Shown: positions 15,112 to 22,856 of the stretch, piece after piece | Position numbering within the stretch: position 1 is the stretch's first letter | How the letters are laid out: every line of letters begins with the position of its first letter | Origin: Microbacteriaceae bacterium | GTDB taxonomy: Bacteria; Actinomycetota; Actinomycetes; Actinomycetales; Microbacteriaceae | Assembly: GCA_947452675.1 (NCBI GenBank) | Contig: CANGDL010000014.1 | Location: forward strand, 1-38,775 | Length of the DNA: 38,775 bases | Direction: 5' to 3' | Translations under genes and position numbers: made by a program | Notes under the pieces: generated by a model | What the model was told of the DNA's origin: nothing | Databases searched by the model: none | What the model saw: the letters and a program-made list of their open reading frames with translations, nothing else

Positions 15112-16500
15112 ATGTCACACTTAGACGATGAAGACGAAGAACTAAAGGAGCACGAGGAGCGCGACGAGGCTCTAATCGCGGGGTCAGACCTACAGAAGCG
15201 CGGCGAGGCGCTGCACTGCAAGTCTCGCCGAATCGGCAACGACGACGAGCGCCAGCAAGAGGCGCTAACTTACGCCGAAGCTGCGACCGAGATTTTCCGC
15301 AACCTCAAAAGCAAGCCTGACCTAGTCGAGGCTCTTTGGGCCGTGGCCGACCCGCTCTACTCGTTGAAACGCTTCGAAGAGGCGCGCACAATAAGCATCG
15401 AAGCCGCCGAACTCGCCGTCGAAACTCTCAACGACTCAGCCGCCGCCAAGCTTTATTACAACGCCGGTGGCTGCTCGTTCAATCTCGAGGAGTTCCAAAC
15501 TGGCGCCGAATTTTGCCTGAAATCCGTGCAGTTCTTTATGGCCGCCGATGAACGGATCGCGGCTGGCCGGGCCGGAATCTGGGCGGGCAAGAACTTTGCC
15601 GCCATCGACAACTTCGACGAGGCGCTCGGATGCATGCTCGACGCCATCAAGATCTTCGAAGAAGAAGGCTCGATGACTAAGCTGGCCGATGCCTCTCGCC
15701 TTCTGGCCAAGGTTTATCTGGCAATCGGAGACGCGCCGAAGGCTCGCCAAGTTCTCGATCGCGCTGAAGCTTGCCTCGAATTCGTCTTGGATCTTGAAGT
15801 CGCCGAAAAGATCAAATATTCGCGAGCCCGTTTATTGGCTCTAGAAGGTAAACACGCCCTGGCTGTTGAGGCATTCCAAGAACGGTACGAAGCGGCGATG
15901 GCGCTCAACAATCCAGATTTCAGCACCAAGGCAGCTTTTGGCCGAGCCCTTTCGCAACTTGAACTCGGGCAATATGAGCCGGCTGCAAAGACATTCCGCA
16001 ATCTTGCTCTCGCCCTCAAAGGTACTAAGAGCCCGATTACCTCGCTCGACGCCCTGCTGAAACTTCTCAAGTGCTGCGAGAAACAAGAAAACGTGCTCGA
16101 GCAAGAGCAGGTAATCAATCAGATCTTTGAGATTCCTGAAGCACTCGAGAACACCGCGCTGAGCAACCAGCTAAAACTGCATTTGGGCGTCATTCTCACT
16201 GGCACTCATGACACCACTCGAGGGCTGCAGATTCTCGAGGCCTTGCCTCGCTCTGTGTTCGAGGTCGGATCTGATGATTGGATGCAGCACGCGCTCGCTC
16301 TGCTTGACAACTATGAAGACCGTGGCCGTTTCAGCGAGTGTATTTTCTTGGCCAACGAACTGCTAGCGCTAGAAAACCTAGATGATTTCGAAGGCGTCGC
16401 CGAGATCGTTGCCACCATCAAGAACAAGGCTGTTGCGCACCTCAACCCAGCATCCGGCGAGGTTGCGAAGGTGCCGGACGAATCAGTCTTGTTCGTCTAG
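15112..16500 (+). CDS. TPR-repeat protein
   Basis: The 462-residue protein is almost wholly alpha-helical, with tandem tetratricopeptide-like repeats from about residue 45 to 400. Typical A-x3-Y/F helices are visible: AEAATEIFRNL, LVEALWAVADPLYSLKRFEEA, AAKLYYNAGGCSFNLEEF, ASRLLAKVYLAIGDAPKA. The N-terminus is very acidic. TPR proteins are scaffolds, and no enzyme domain is present. ATG 15112 follows GAGGGG. It has its own PafBC-type promoter. Its last 18 bases overlap the 3' end of the convergent NrtR-type gene, which ties the two genes physically and suggests it belongs to the same functional cluster. Confidence 0.8.
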   Translation: MSHLDDEDEELKEHEERDEALIAGSDLQKRGEALHCKSRRIGNDDERQQEALTYAEAATEIFRNLKSKPDLVEALWAVADPLYSLKRFEEARTISIEAAELAVETLNDSAAAKLYYNAGGCSFNLEEFQTGAEFCLKSVQFFMAADERIAAGRAGIWAGKNFAAIDNFDEALGCMLDAIKIFEEEGSMTKLADASRLLAKVYLAIGDAPKARQVLDRAEACLEFVLDLEVAEKIKYSRARLLALEGKHALAVEAFQERYEAAMALNNPDFSTKAAFGRALSQLELGQYEPAAKTFRNLALALKGTKSPITSLDALLKLLKCCEKQENVLEQEQVINQIFEIPEALENTALSNQLKLHLGVILTGTHDTTRGLQILEALPRSVFEVGSDDWMQHALALLDNYEDRGRFSECIFLANELLALENLDDFEGVAEIVATIKNKAVAHLNPASGEVAKVPDESVLFV

Positions 16501-17361
16501 GTTCAGGGTGCTGTTGAGAGTGTAGAGGGCTGCCGGCTTGCCCGGGCGGCTTGAGTCAACCTTGCCAATCGGCTCGAGAAAGCTGTCATCGCCAAGCATT
16601 TCGCGGCGGAAGGCATCGCGAGGCGTAACAGAACCGCGGGCAACATCCTGGAATTCCTGTAGGTCGCTTAGTCGGAACTCTTCACCCAGAGCCTTCACTC
16701 CCAAGAAGCGGAAAGGGTCAAGCTGGCCCTTGAACGCATAGCGAAGCTTGCGCCAGGCATAAAAGACCATGTCATCGTGATCAAGGCCGAGAATGCTGCG
16801 TCCAGAAACCTCGACACTTGAAAGGCGCTTGTGACCTCGGGTTCGATTAGGCATCAAACGGAGGCCGAATCGGGAGATTCCGTCGAACTCCTGCATGCCA
16901 CCATGCTCTTCTGCGTAGGCAGTCATGAAGGCTTTCGAGTTAACCAGTTCAAGCCCAACCTCATCGCGGCCACCCAAGACCTTGCGAAGATCGTTGAAGG
17001 CCACGAAACCCCAATAGCTGAATGAGAGTGCGCGTTCATTCGGGTTGCGGCCCGGCTGGTCATAGAAACCGGCATCGCGCAGGCGAACCCGAGCACGAAT
17101 ACCCAAATCTTCGCGAACGATTCGTTGAGCTGCTTCTTCTACTCGCTCGTTTGGGCCGATTGCCGACCCAGGCAAAGAACGCCCGAATTCGCTTGCTTTG
17201 GTAACAACCAATAGCGAGAGGCCAGTTTCGTCGCTTCGCAGCAAGGATGCCGGCTCAACCAACGAGTCATTCCAGAAACCACTCTTGAGTGTGCGCTCAT
17301 CAACCACAGTGAAGAGCACGACATCGACGTTTAGCGTCGGGCGAATCTCATTGTCTGACAT
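16483..17361 (-). CDS. NrtR-type regulator (Nudix sensor plus winged helix)
   Basis: This 292-residue protein has an N-terminal Nudix-like domain and a C-terminal winged helix. The Nudix box (GPNERVEEAAQRIVREDLG) lacks the full REUxEE catalytic pattern, as in NrtR regulators that sense ADP-ribose or NAD intermediates instead of cleaving them. The C-terminus carries the family's typical order FRLSDLQEFQDVARGS, RDAFRREML, then RPGKPAALYTLN. ATG 17361 is chosen over a TTG six bases upstream. It is divergent from the ARPP-1 operon across a 120-base gap and is the likely local repressor. This gene pairing (NrtR with ARPP-1, vWA and macrodomain) is known from genome-context studies of ADP-ribose metabolism. 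Confidence 0.8.
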   Translation of the reverse strand: MSDNEIRPTLNVDVVLFTVVDERTLKSGFWNDSLVEPASLLRSDETGLSLLVVTKASEFGRSLPGSAIGPNERVEEAAQRIVREDLGIRARVRLRDAGFYDQPGRNPNERALSFSYWGFVAFNDLRKVLGGRDEVGLELVNSKAFMTAYAEEHGGMQEFDGISRFGLRLMPNRTRGHKRLSSVEVSGRSILGLDHDDMVFYAWRKLRYAFKGQLDPFRFLGVKALGEEFRLSDLQEFQDVARGSVTPRDAFRREMLGDDSFLEPIGKVDSSRPGKPAALYTLNSTLNLDEQD

Positions 17362-17420
17362 GGCCAATAACCTCTTTCTAACTTGATTTTAGGACTATTT
17401 CACAAAACATCGGAATAAAA

Positions 17421-17442
17421 TGTCGACGGTTGCCCTTATGCT
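17421..17442 (+). promoter_or_regulatory. PafBC-type promoter of the ADP-ribose operon
   Basis: AAAA-TGTCGACG, 8 bases, then TATGCT. The TGTC core, the spacing and TAnnnT fit. It lies 40 bases before the ARPP-1 start, in the NrtR divergent region, so an NrtR operator may overlap it. The GTCGAC palindrome inside is a possible half-site. Confidence 0.55.
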
Positions 17443-17481
17443 ATTCTAATAAGAGCGAAATCGCACATAAAACAGGGGAGA

Positions 17482-18522
17482 ATGAATATGGACGCAAATA
17501 ACAACCAGGGATGGATCTCCGCCCTAACTAGTAACCTGCCACTGGCCGATGTTGTCACCGGCACTCCTGCCGTCACCCGAGCCACCACCTCAGCGGTACA
17601 CCAAACTGCAACCCAGTCCCCACGCGAAACCTTCGAAATGCCCAACCTTCACGTCGGCCGCGGTTACCGCTATGGAAACCTTGACTGGTATCCAATATGG
17701 AGCGACGCAGAGACCTCGAAGCGTGACTACATCACCGAGGCTGCCGGCGACACCATTCGCATCTCAGAGCTTGCCCAACCAAATGTCGGCTGGCTAGAAG
17801 TAACCAATACTGGAGCGAAAGACCTTGCCATTCTCGAGGGAACCTTCATCGAGGCAGGTTTCCAACACCGAGCACTCATCAAGACCGTGGTCATTGCCGC
17901 AGGCGAAACGCAGCAGGTGGCGGTCGTCTGCATCGAGCGCGGTCGTTGGGGTGGCGCTTATGGGCAGCAACTCGGCAACCGACGAGCTCCAGCAAAGGTA
18001 CGAAGCGCCATCCGTGGTCTTCGAAGCGGCGACCGCGGGGCGACTCAAGGTTCAGTTGATCAAGGGGAGGTTTGGTCACGAGTTGCCGAATACGGCCGCG
18101 ACCTAAACCGTGACAACCGAACCGAGTCGCTGGTCGAGATGCGCAAAGGTCTGGACGCCGAAGTCAAACTTCCGAAGGTTCGAGCTCTTGCCGGGCAGAT
18201 TGGCGTATTGATCGCTATTGGAGGGCACCCGATTGCAATCGAGGTGTTCGACCACCCGAAGACACTCGCCGAGCGCCTCGACTCAATCGTTGCTGGTTAC
18301 CTTCCAGACAGCGCGACCAGCACTTACCAGGCAACGCCCGGGTATCGCGTTCGAGCATTCGTCCAAAAGGCCGTTGCCAAGAAGCTTCAGGTCAATGAGC
18401 AGAGCTCCACGGCGAGCAACCGCCCAGATGCCCTGATCGCAACCCAGGCAAAAGTGCACAAGAACCGTTTGCTGCACATCTCAACGCTGAACGCCATGCA
18501 CGAGTTGGTGTTGGCCGCATAA
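17482..18522 (+). CDS. ARPP-1 family protein (ADP-ribose operon)
   Basis: This 346-residue protein resembles ARPP-1 (ARG and rhodanese-phosphatase-superfamily-associated protein 1). The recognisable core is the run VGWLEVTNTGAKDLAILEG, the segment FQHRALIKTVVIAAG, and VVCIERGRW at 148-156. The first 50 residues are low-complexity Thr/Ala/Gln and probably disordered. Genome-context work places ARPP-1 with macrodomains, NrtR, vWA and ADP-ribosylglycohydrolases in predicted ADP-ribose pathways; its reaction is unknown to me. ATG 17482 follows AGGGGAGA; an ATG two codons later is possible. It is the first gene of a five-gene plus-strand operon. Confidence 0.75.
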   Translation: MNMDANNNQGWISALTSNLPLADVVTGTPAVTRATTSAVHQTATQSPRETFEMPNLHVGRGYRYGNLDWYPIWSDAETSKRDYITEAAGDTIRISELAQPNVGWLEVTNTGAKDLAILEGTFIEAGFQHRALIKTVVIAAGETQQVAVVCIERGRWGGAYGQQLGNRRAPAKVRSAIRGLRSGDRGATQGSVDQGEVWSRVAEYGRDLNRDNRTESLVEMRKGLDAEVKLPKVRALAGQIGVLIAIGGHPIAIEVFDHPKTLAERLDSIVAGYLPDSATSTYQATPGYRVRAFVQKAVAKKLQVNEQSSTASNRPDALIATQAKVHKNRLLHISTLNAMHELVLAA

Positions 18523-18632
18523 TGCCGAAGCCGACGAGGCGCCCCGGTCACAGGAATCGCACCAAAACACACGAGCAACACACCATACGCTCCAGCAACA
18601 CCTAAAACTTCACCGCTCTGTAAGGAGAAACC

Positions 18633-19928
18633 ATGAACGTAAACATCAAGGCCGAACACGGCACAGTGAAGGTCGGTGAGAAAACCTCGCTAGGCCTAAT
18701 GATCGAACTCACCGCCCCAGTTGCTCCAGCAACCCAGGCAACTCAGCGCAGTCCAAAGGGCGTCATCTTTTGCATCGACAAGTCAGGCTCGATGGGAGGT
18801 GGTCGCCTCGACCTCGTCAAGAAGTCGGTGCTCGACCTCCTTGCACGGCTAAACCGCGAAGATTACTTCGGTGTGGTCGGCTTCGATGGCAATGTGACCA
18901 TAGAAGTTCCGGTCGGCAAGCTCGCTGACCTGAACCCGGATGAAACCCGCAAGGCCATCCAGCACATCAGCCTAGGTGGTAACACAAACCTCGAGCGTGG
19001 CTATCGTCACGCAATCGCCGAGGCTGCGAAGTTGCCAGAAGGCATCGAGAGCACTGTCATCTTGCTCTCAGATGGTCAGGCCAATTCGGGAGTTGCCGAC
19101 CCAGAGCAGCTGGCACAACTAGCAGCTGCCGCAACCGAACACCTGATCAGCACGTCAACACTTGGCATCGGTGAGGGTTATGACGAGAAGATTCTCGACG
19201 CACTTTCAATCTCAGGCCAAGGTAACCACTTCGCGGCCGTTCGCTTGGCCGAAGCCGTTGCAGGTCTCGAGGCCGAGTTTGACGGGCTACTTGCTCGCAC
19301 GATGGAAGACGTGAAGCTAGTCATCAAGTGTGGGGCAACGTTTGTCGGTGAAACCAAGATTCGCCCGGCTACCTTTTCCGATCACTTTGAAGCAGGCACT
19401 GGGCAGGCAATTGCCTCACTCGGCAACCTAACTTCAGGTGAAGAGAAGAACTTCGTGTTCGATCTGAACCTTGAAGCTCAGACCGAGGCGGGAGACAAAA
19501 ATCGCCTAGCTTTCACCGCAATCGTTAGCTACCGAGACCTTGTGGCCGGAACAACCGAGCTACTCGAGAAGACCTTCTATGTCGACGTGCTTTCGGCTGC
19601 TGAATACACCGAGCCAGCTCGCGACGAAGACATCCTTGCCGAACTGGTCGCCCTTCGTGCCGAAGATCGCAAAGAAGAGGCAGTCGAGCTCATGCGACGT
19701 GGAGACACAGAAGGTGCTCGCCGAATCATCGAGGCGCTTGGCCGTGACTTTGAAGAGATGATGAGTGACTATCTCAACCTGAGTGAGCGCCAGCGTGCTC
19801 GACTGGGTGGTTCATACGACGAACTCATAGTCATGCAGGCCATGGCACCAGAGGAGTTCGTGAAACGAGGTGTCGAAAGCGTGAACCGCGGCCGACGCTC
19901 AAAGACCGATGGAAGAAAGGGCCGATAA
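18633..19928 (+). CDS. vWA-domain protein with intact MIDAS
   Basis: This 431-residue protein has a von Willebrand A domain at about 43-215. All metal-site residues are present: DKSGS (D49, S51, S53), T118 in GGNTN, and D147 in LLSDGQ. A beta-sandwich-like region (about 225-330) and a charged helical end follow (AELVALRAEDRKEEAVELMRRGD). There is no signal peptide or membrane anchor, so it acts in the cytoplasm, unlike surface vWA proteins. ATG 18633 follows AAGGAG. It is in the ADP-ribose operon behind ARPP-1 and 2 bases before the next gene. vWA proteins of this type probably bring partners together through a metal ion. Confidence 0.85.
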   Translation: MNVNIKAEHGTVKVGEKTSLGLMIELTAPVAPATQATQRSPKGVIFCIDKSGSMGGGRLDLVKKSVLDLLARLNREDYFGVVGFDGNVTIEVPVGKLADLNPDETRKAIQHISLGGNTNLERGYRHAIAEAAKLPEGIESTVILLSDGQANSGVADPEQLAQLAAAATEHLISTSTLGIGEGYDEKILDALSISGQGNHFAAVRLAEAVAGLEAEFDGLLARTMEDVKLVIKCGATFVGETKIRPATFSDHFEAGTGQAIASLGNLTSGEEKNFVFDLNLEAQTEAGDKNRLAFTAIVSYRDLVAGTTELLEKTFYVDVLSAAEYTEPARDEDILAELVALRAEDRKEEAVELMRRGDTEGARRIIEALGRDFEEMMSDYLNLSERQRARLGGSYDELIVMQAMAPEEFVKRGVESVNRGRRSKTDGRKGR

Positions 19929-19930
19929 AT

Positions 19931-20314
19931 ATGTGGATTTTTACAGACACCGGATTCGTAAGTGCAGTGCTAAAACCGGAGCACGAAACCACCCTGACCG
20001 TTCGAGCACGTGACCGTCGCTCACTGGTCGAACTTGCCGAGCTAGCCGGGGCAGAAATTGCCCAGTCTCCTAAGGGTGACTACCCATACCGCATCTTCGT
20101 GGAAGATGCCGTGTTCGCCCAGTGGGTTGCTGCCCAGGCGATGAAGATCACCTACAGCAACTTCAAGTCTCGAGTTCACAAGACCCGCGGCTATGACTAC
20201 ACCCGCAGCCTGCATAACGTGTGGGCGGCAATGCTCGACACCGAGGATGAAGATGCCCGCACCAATCAACCCGTTTGGGTCGACTCATCAATAAATGTCG
20301 GTGGCAATAACTAA
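19931..20314 (+). CDS. Small MWIFT protein of ADP-ribose operons
   Basis: The 127-residue protein starts MWIFTDTGFVSAV and continues with LTVRARDRRSLVEL, DYPYRIFVEDAVFAQW, ITYSNFKSRV and a late LHNVWAAML. I recall similar small proteins beside macrodomain, ADP-ribosylglycohydrolase or NrtR genes in actinobacteria, but cannot name the family with certainty. It has an alpha/beta make-up with no membrane segment. It starts 2 bases after the vWA gene, so the two are coupled. Its final codons contain the internal promoter at 20296-20317. Confidence 0.75.
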   Translation: MWIFTDTGFVSAVLKPEHETTLTVRARDRRSLVELAELAGAEIAQSPKGDYPYRIFVEDAVFAQWVAAQAMKITYSNFKSRVHKTRGYDYTRSLHNVWAAMLDTEDEDARTNQPVWVDSSINVGGNN

Positions 20315-20317
20315 TCT
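20296..20317 (+). promoter_or_regulatory. PafBC-type promoter, full consensus match
   Basis: AAA-TGTCGGTG, 8 bases, then TAATCT. Every defined position after the first T of TTGTCRGTG-N8-TAnnnT is matched. It overlaps the stop codon of the 127-residue gene and lies about 25 bases before the start at 20342. The last two genes of the operon can thus be transcribed on their own. Confidence 0.75.
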
Positions 20318-20341
20318 GAAAGCCTAACGAGAGGGGTCCAC

Positions 20342-20845
20342 ATGTTGTTCTTTTATGAAGGCGAGTTCGTCGAAGTCATTCGCGAAAATGTCTATAAGTC
20401 AGTTCTGACTTTCTGCTCAAACAATGCCGAGCTGTTGGCCTCCATGACCAGCAAGTCTGGAACCATGGCCGAACCGGTTGAGCTGCATAACCAGAACCAC
20501 AAGTGGGCCCTCCACGTGCCAGACGATTGTTCTGTTGACATTCTCGAAGGCATTAGTTGGCGAGACATCGAGAAAGTTGATCGCATCACAGGCGAGCCAG
20601 CTGCCTATGCCTATGACTTCATTCGCGAGAGCGAAGCCAACAAAACAGAGGGAACCCGGTGGGGAGACTATGGCTATTGCTGGCCAGAAGAAATCGAACG
20701 CACCCGAGCGAGTCTATTTGAAGATGATGATCCTGCCGATGGTGAAGTTATCTTTGTTCCAATCTGGACTACCCCGAATGAACTAACCGGCGCCCCGCGC
20801 GAACCAATAAATGTTGAAGTGGAAGATGGAGACGAAGATGAGTAA
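20342..20845 (+). CDS. Uncharacterised acidic protein before the macrodomain gene
   Basis: The 167-residue protein has no motif I recognise. The N-terminus (MLFFYEGEFVEVI) looks like a beta-hairpin; the end is very acidic (VEVEDGDEDE). There is no signal peptide. ATG 20342 follows GAGAGGGG. It has its own PafBC-type promoter and its last 8 bases overlap the start of the macrodomain gene, so the two are translated together. It may be the partner, or the modified substrate, of the macrodomain protein; that is inference from context only. Confidence 0.7.
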   Translation: MLFFYEGEFVEVIRENVYKSVLTFCSNNAELLASMTSKSGTMAEPVELHNQNHKWALHVPDDCSVDILEGISWRDIEKVDRITGEPAAYAYDFIRESEANKTEGTRWGDYGYCWPEEIERTRASLFEDDDPADGEVIFVPIWTTPNELTGAPREPINVEVEDGDEDE

Positions 20846-21377
20846 CCACGTACGTCAGCCGGTAATCGAAGTAGTCGTCGGCGACATCACCAAATTCGCT
20901 GCCGACGTCATCGTCAACTCGGCCCACGAGTCTCTTGCGCCAGGCGGTGGAGTCTCAGGTGCGATTCACAAAGCCGCCGGCCCAGGCCTAGCGGCTGAGT
21001 GTGCCGAAATTGTCGAAACCCGTGGATGGCTAGAAGCCGGCCAGGTTGCAATCACCCAGGCCTATAACCTACATGCCAAGTTCGTCGTTCACGCAGTTGC
21101 GCCTCGATATAAGGAGCTCGGCCCAAGCTGCCACGTGCAACTGTCGATGGCCTACTGGCGAGCAATCGACGAAGCTGCGGAAGTTGGGGCTAGGTCAATC
21201 GTGTTCCCAAGCCTTGGGACAGGCATCTTCGGCTTTCCTGTCGGAGCAGCGCCTGTTTATGCATTGGACGGCATTCGCGCTGGTCTATCGTCCAACCCCT
21301 CGACCGAAAAGCTAACGATTTGCTGCTTCAGCGAGGCGGATGCTCAGTTTTATCGATCCGGATTCGAGGCTACGTAG
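20838..21377 (+). CDS. Macrodomain protein (ADP-ribose binding)
   Basis: This 179-residue protein is a single macrodomain. GDIT (15-18), VNSAHESLAPGGGVSGAIH (26-44) and the phosphate loop SLGTGIFGFP (125-134) are clear, so ADP-ribose binding is very likely. Two positions differ from MacroD/YmdB-type hydrolases: NAAN has become NSAH, and the catalytic Asp of GGVDGAIH is Ser40. It may therefore bind, or hydrolyse by another route as in other macro classes. ATG 20838 (with GGAG upstream) is preferred to a codon 27 bases earlier because it starts at the domain. It is the last gene of the ADP-ribose operon. Confidence 0.9.
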   Translation: MSNHVRQPVIEVVVGDITKFAADVIVNSAHESLAPGGGVSGAIHKAAGPGLAAECAEIVETRGWLEAGQVAITQAYNLHAKFVVHAVAPRYKELGPSCHVQLSMAYWRAIDEAAEVGARSIVFPSLGTGIFGFPVGAAPVYALDGIRAGLSSNPSTEKLTICCFSEADAQFYRSGFEAT

Positions 21378-21435
21378 CCAGCTCATTCGTCAACAAACCT
21401 TAGCCGGTTTCGCCGATTGCGAACGCGAGTCGAAA

Positions 21436-21457
21436 TGTCCGACCGCTGTGTCAAACT
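21436..21457 (+). promoter_or_regulatory. PafBC-type promoter of the coiled-coil nuclease gene
   Basis: AAA-TGTCCGAC, 8 bases, then CAAACT. The core, the spacing and the A2/T6 positions fit; the first hexamer base is C instead of T. It lies 33 bases before the start at 21491. Confidence 0.55.
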
Positions 21458-21490
21458 AATCAACTTTCCAAATTAGAGAAAAGAGAAGTT

Positions 21491-22801
21491 ATGTCAGACA
21501 AGTCCTCAGCCTTCACCGGTGCCATCGACCTGCTCGACCGAGCGGTTTCGTTCACCAAGGTTTCCACGCTAAACCCTCGAATCGTAGCTAGCTTTAATGT
21601 CGCGGTCGAGGCAGGCGTTGATCCGCTCGCCCACCTAGAGCGCTTGCTTGAAGCTGGTATATCAGTTGCGGCGTTCGGCTCGAACAGCGCTGGCGCCGAG
21701 AAGCTTGAGGCTACCGTCGGCCACGCCAAAACCACTATCGAGGACGTGGTGGGAAAAGTCGAAGCGTCCATTAAGAAGCAGGTCGGCGAACTCGCAGCTG
21801 ATGATGGCGCACTAGTCAAGGCAATCGATGCAGTGCTTGACTCAGTGCGTGACGAAGTCGAAGAAATGACCGCCGGTGAAGACTCTCCTTTCCGCCTGGC
21901 GATGCTAAACAGCCTCACAACAGCGCAAAAGTCCATTCGCGAAGACATCCAAGGTCAAGTCGCAAAGCAAAAGAAGGAAATAGCCGAGTTGCTGGACCCT
22001 TCAGATCCAACATCGCCATTGCGCAGCCTGAGCGACAAGATTGATGGGATTACTCGTGTAATCACAGAAGTGCAGCAAGAAGTGACGAACAAGAAGGCTA
22101 TTGAAGAAGTCGTCGCCATCGGCACCTCTAAGGGCTTCGAATACGAAGAGGTTGCCGTGCGCTCAGTTCAAATCCTCGCGGGACTTGCACAGGACGATTG
22201 TGAACACACCGGTAATGTGACCGGGCGCGTGCCGCGCAGCAAGATGGGCGATGGTGTTGTTGACGTCAAGGTTGGCGCGAAGGTATTTAGCCGCATTGTG
22301 GTTGAAGCCAAGAACAAGGCTTTGACGAAGTCCGACTGGGAGAAGGAAGCTTCCGGCAGCAAGGAAAACCGTGCTGCCACTGGCTTCCTGGGCATGTGCA
22401 AGAACCTAAATGACATGCCAAACGGAAGTCGTGTGTTGATTCTCGATGAGCAGTCGATTGTCATTGCTTTCGACCCAGAAATCGACGACCCAAACCTACT
22501 AGGCCTGGTCTATCAAATGGTGCGCATGGCAACGCTAAGCAGTAGTGGCCAGCTTGACGAAGTGAACATCGCTGAGGTAAACCGTGCCCTCGATGACGCA
22601 CTAAAGGCCCTCGACAAGTTTGACTCGATCACCAAGAGTGCCGCTGCCGTGAAGAACTCGGCTGACTCAATCATCAAGGAAGCGAATTCCATTCGCACCA
22701 GCATTGGCAGCAACCTGGGCGTCGCCCAGTCAGCAATCAGTCGAGCACTCGAACCTGAAGCGCTTGAATCAGCCACCAGCCAGCAAGAACTGGAGGCGTA
22801 G
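21491..22801 (+). CDS. Coiled-coil protein with PD-(D/E)XK nuclease core
   Basis: The 436-residue protein has long helices (about 70-205, coiled-coil prone, rich in K/E/Q) leading into a likely restriction-like nuclease core. The core has E219/E220 in GFEYEE, then D254 and D258 in MGDGVVDVKV, then E272-x-K274 in IVVEAKNK. This order fits PD-(D/E)XK folds; the arrangement of coiled coil plus nuclease is like RmuC and DUF2130 proteins. A helical tail follows. ATG 21491 follows GAGAAAAGAGAAG. The preceding PafBC-type promoter supports a role in the DNA-damage response. It is not the usual RmuC, which has an N-terminal membrane anchor that is missing here. Confidence 0.7.
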   Translation: MSDKSSAFTGAIDLLDRAVSFTKVSTLNPRIVASFNVAVEAGVDPLAHLERLLEAGISVAAFGSNSAGAEKLEATVGHAKTTIEDVVGKVEASIKKQVGELAADDGALVKAIDAVLDSVRDEVEEMTAGEDSPFRLAMLNSLTTAQKSIREDIQGQVAKQKKEIAELLDPSDPTSPLRSLSDKIDGITRVITEVQQEVTNKKAIEEVVAIGTSKGFEYEEVAVRSVQILAGLAQDDCEHTGNVTGRVPRSKMGDGVVDVKVGAKVFSRIVVEAKNKALTKSDWEKEASGSKENRAATGFLGMCKNLNDMPNGSRVLILDEQSIVIAFDPEIDDPNLLGLVYQMVRMATLSSSGQLDEVNIAEVNRALDDALKALDKFDSITKSAAAVKNSADSIIKEANSIRTSIGSNLGVAQSAISRALEPEALESATSQQELEA

Positions 22802-22856
22802 GCTCACAAGTCAGGGGCTGGTTAGTAGACTGAAACTAAATTGAGGGGAATTTGAT

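Noticed and set aside
6707-21457. LexA boxes (TCGAAC-N-GTTCGA type) as the shared motif
   Set aside because: The motif is AAATGTC...TAnnnT with fixed 8-base spacing and not an inverted TCGAAC repeat; no good LexA box was seen before these genes.
22809-22831. PafBC-type promoter before the gene at 22857
   Set aside because: AGTCAGGG lacks the T of TGTC and the spacing to TAGACT is 9 bases, not 8.
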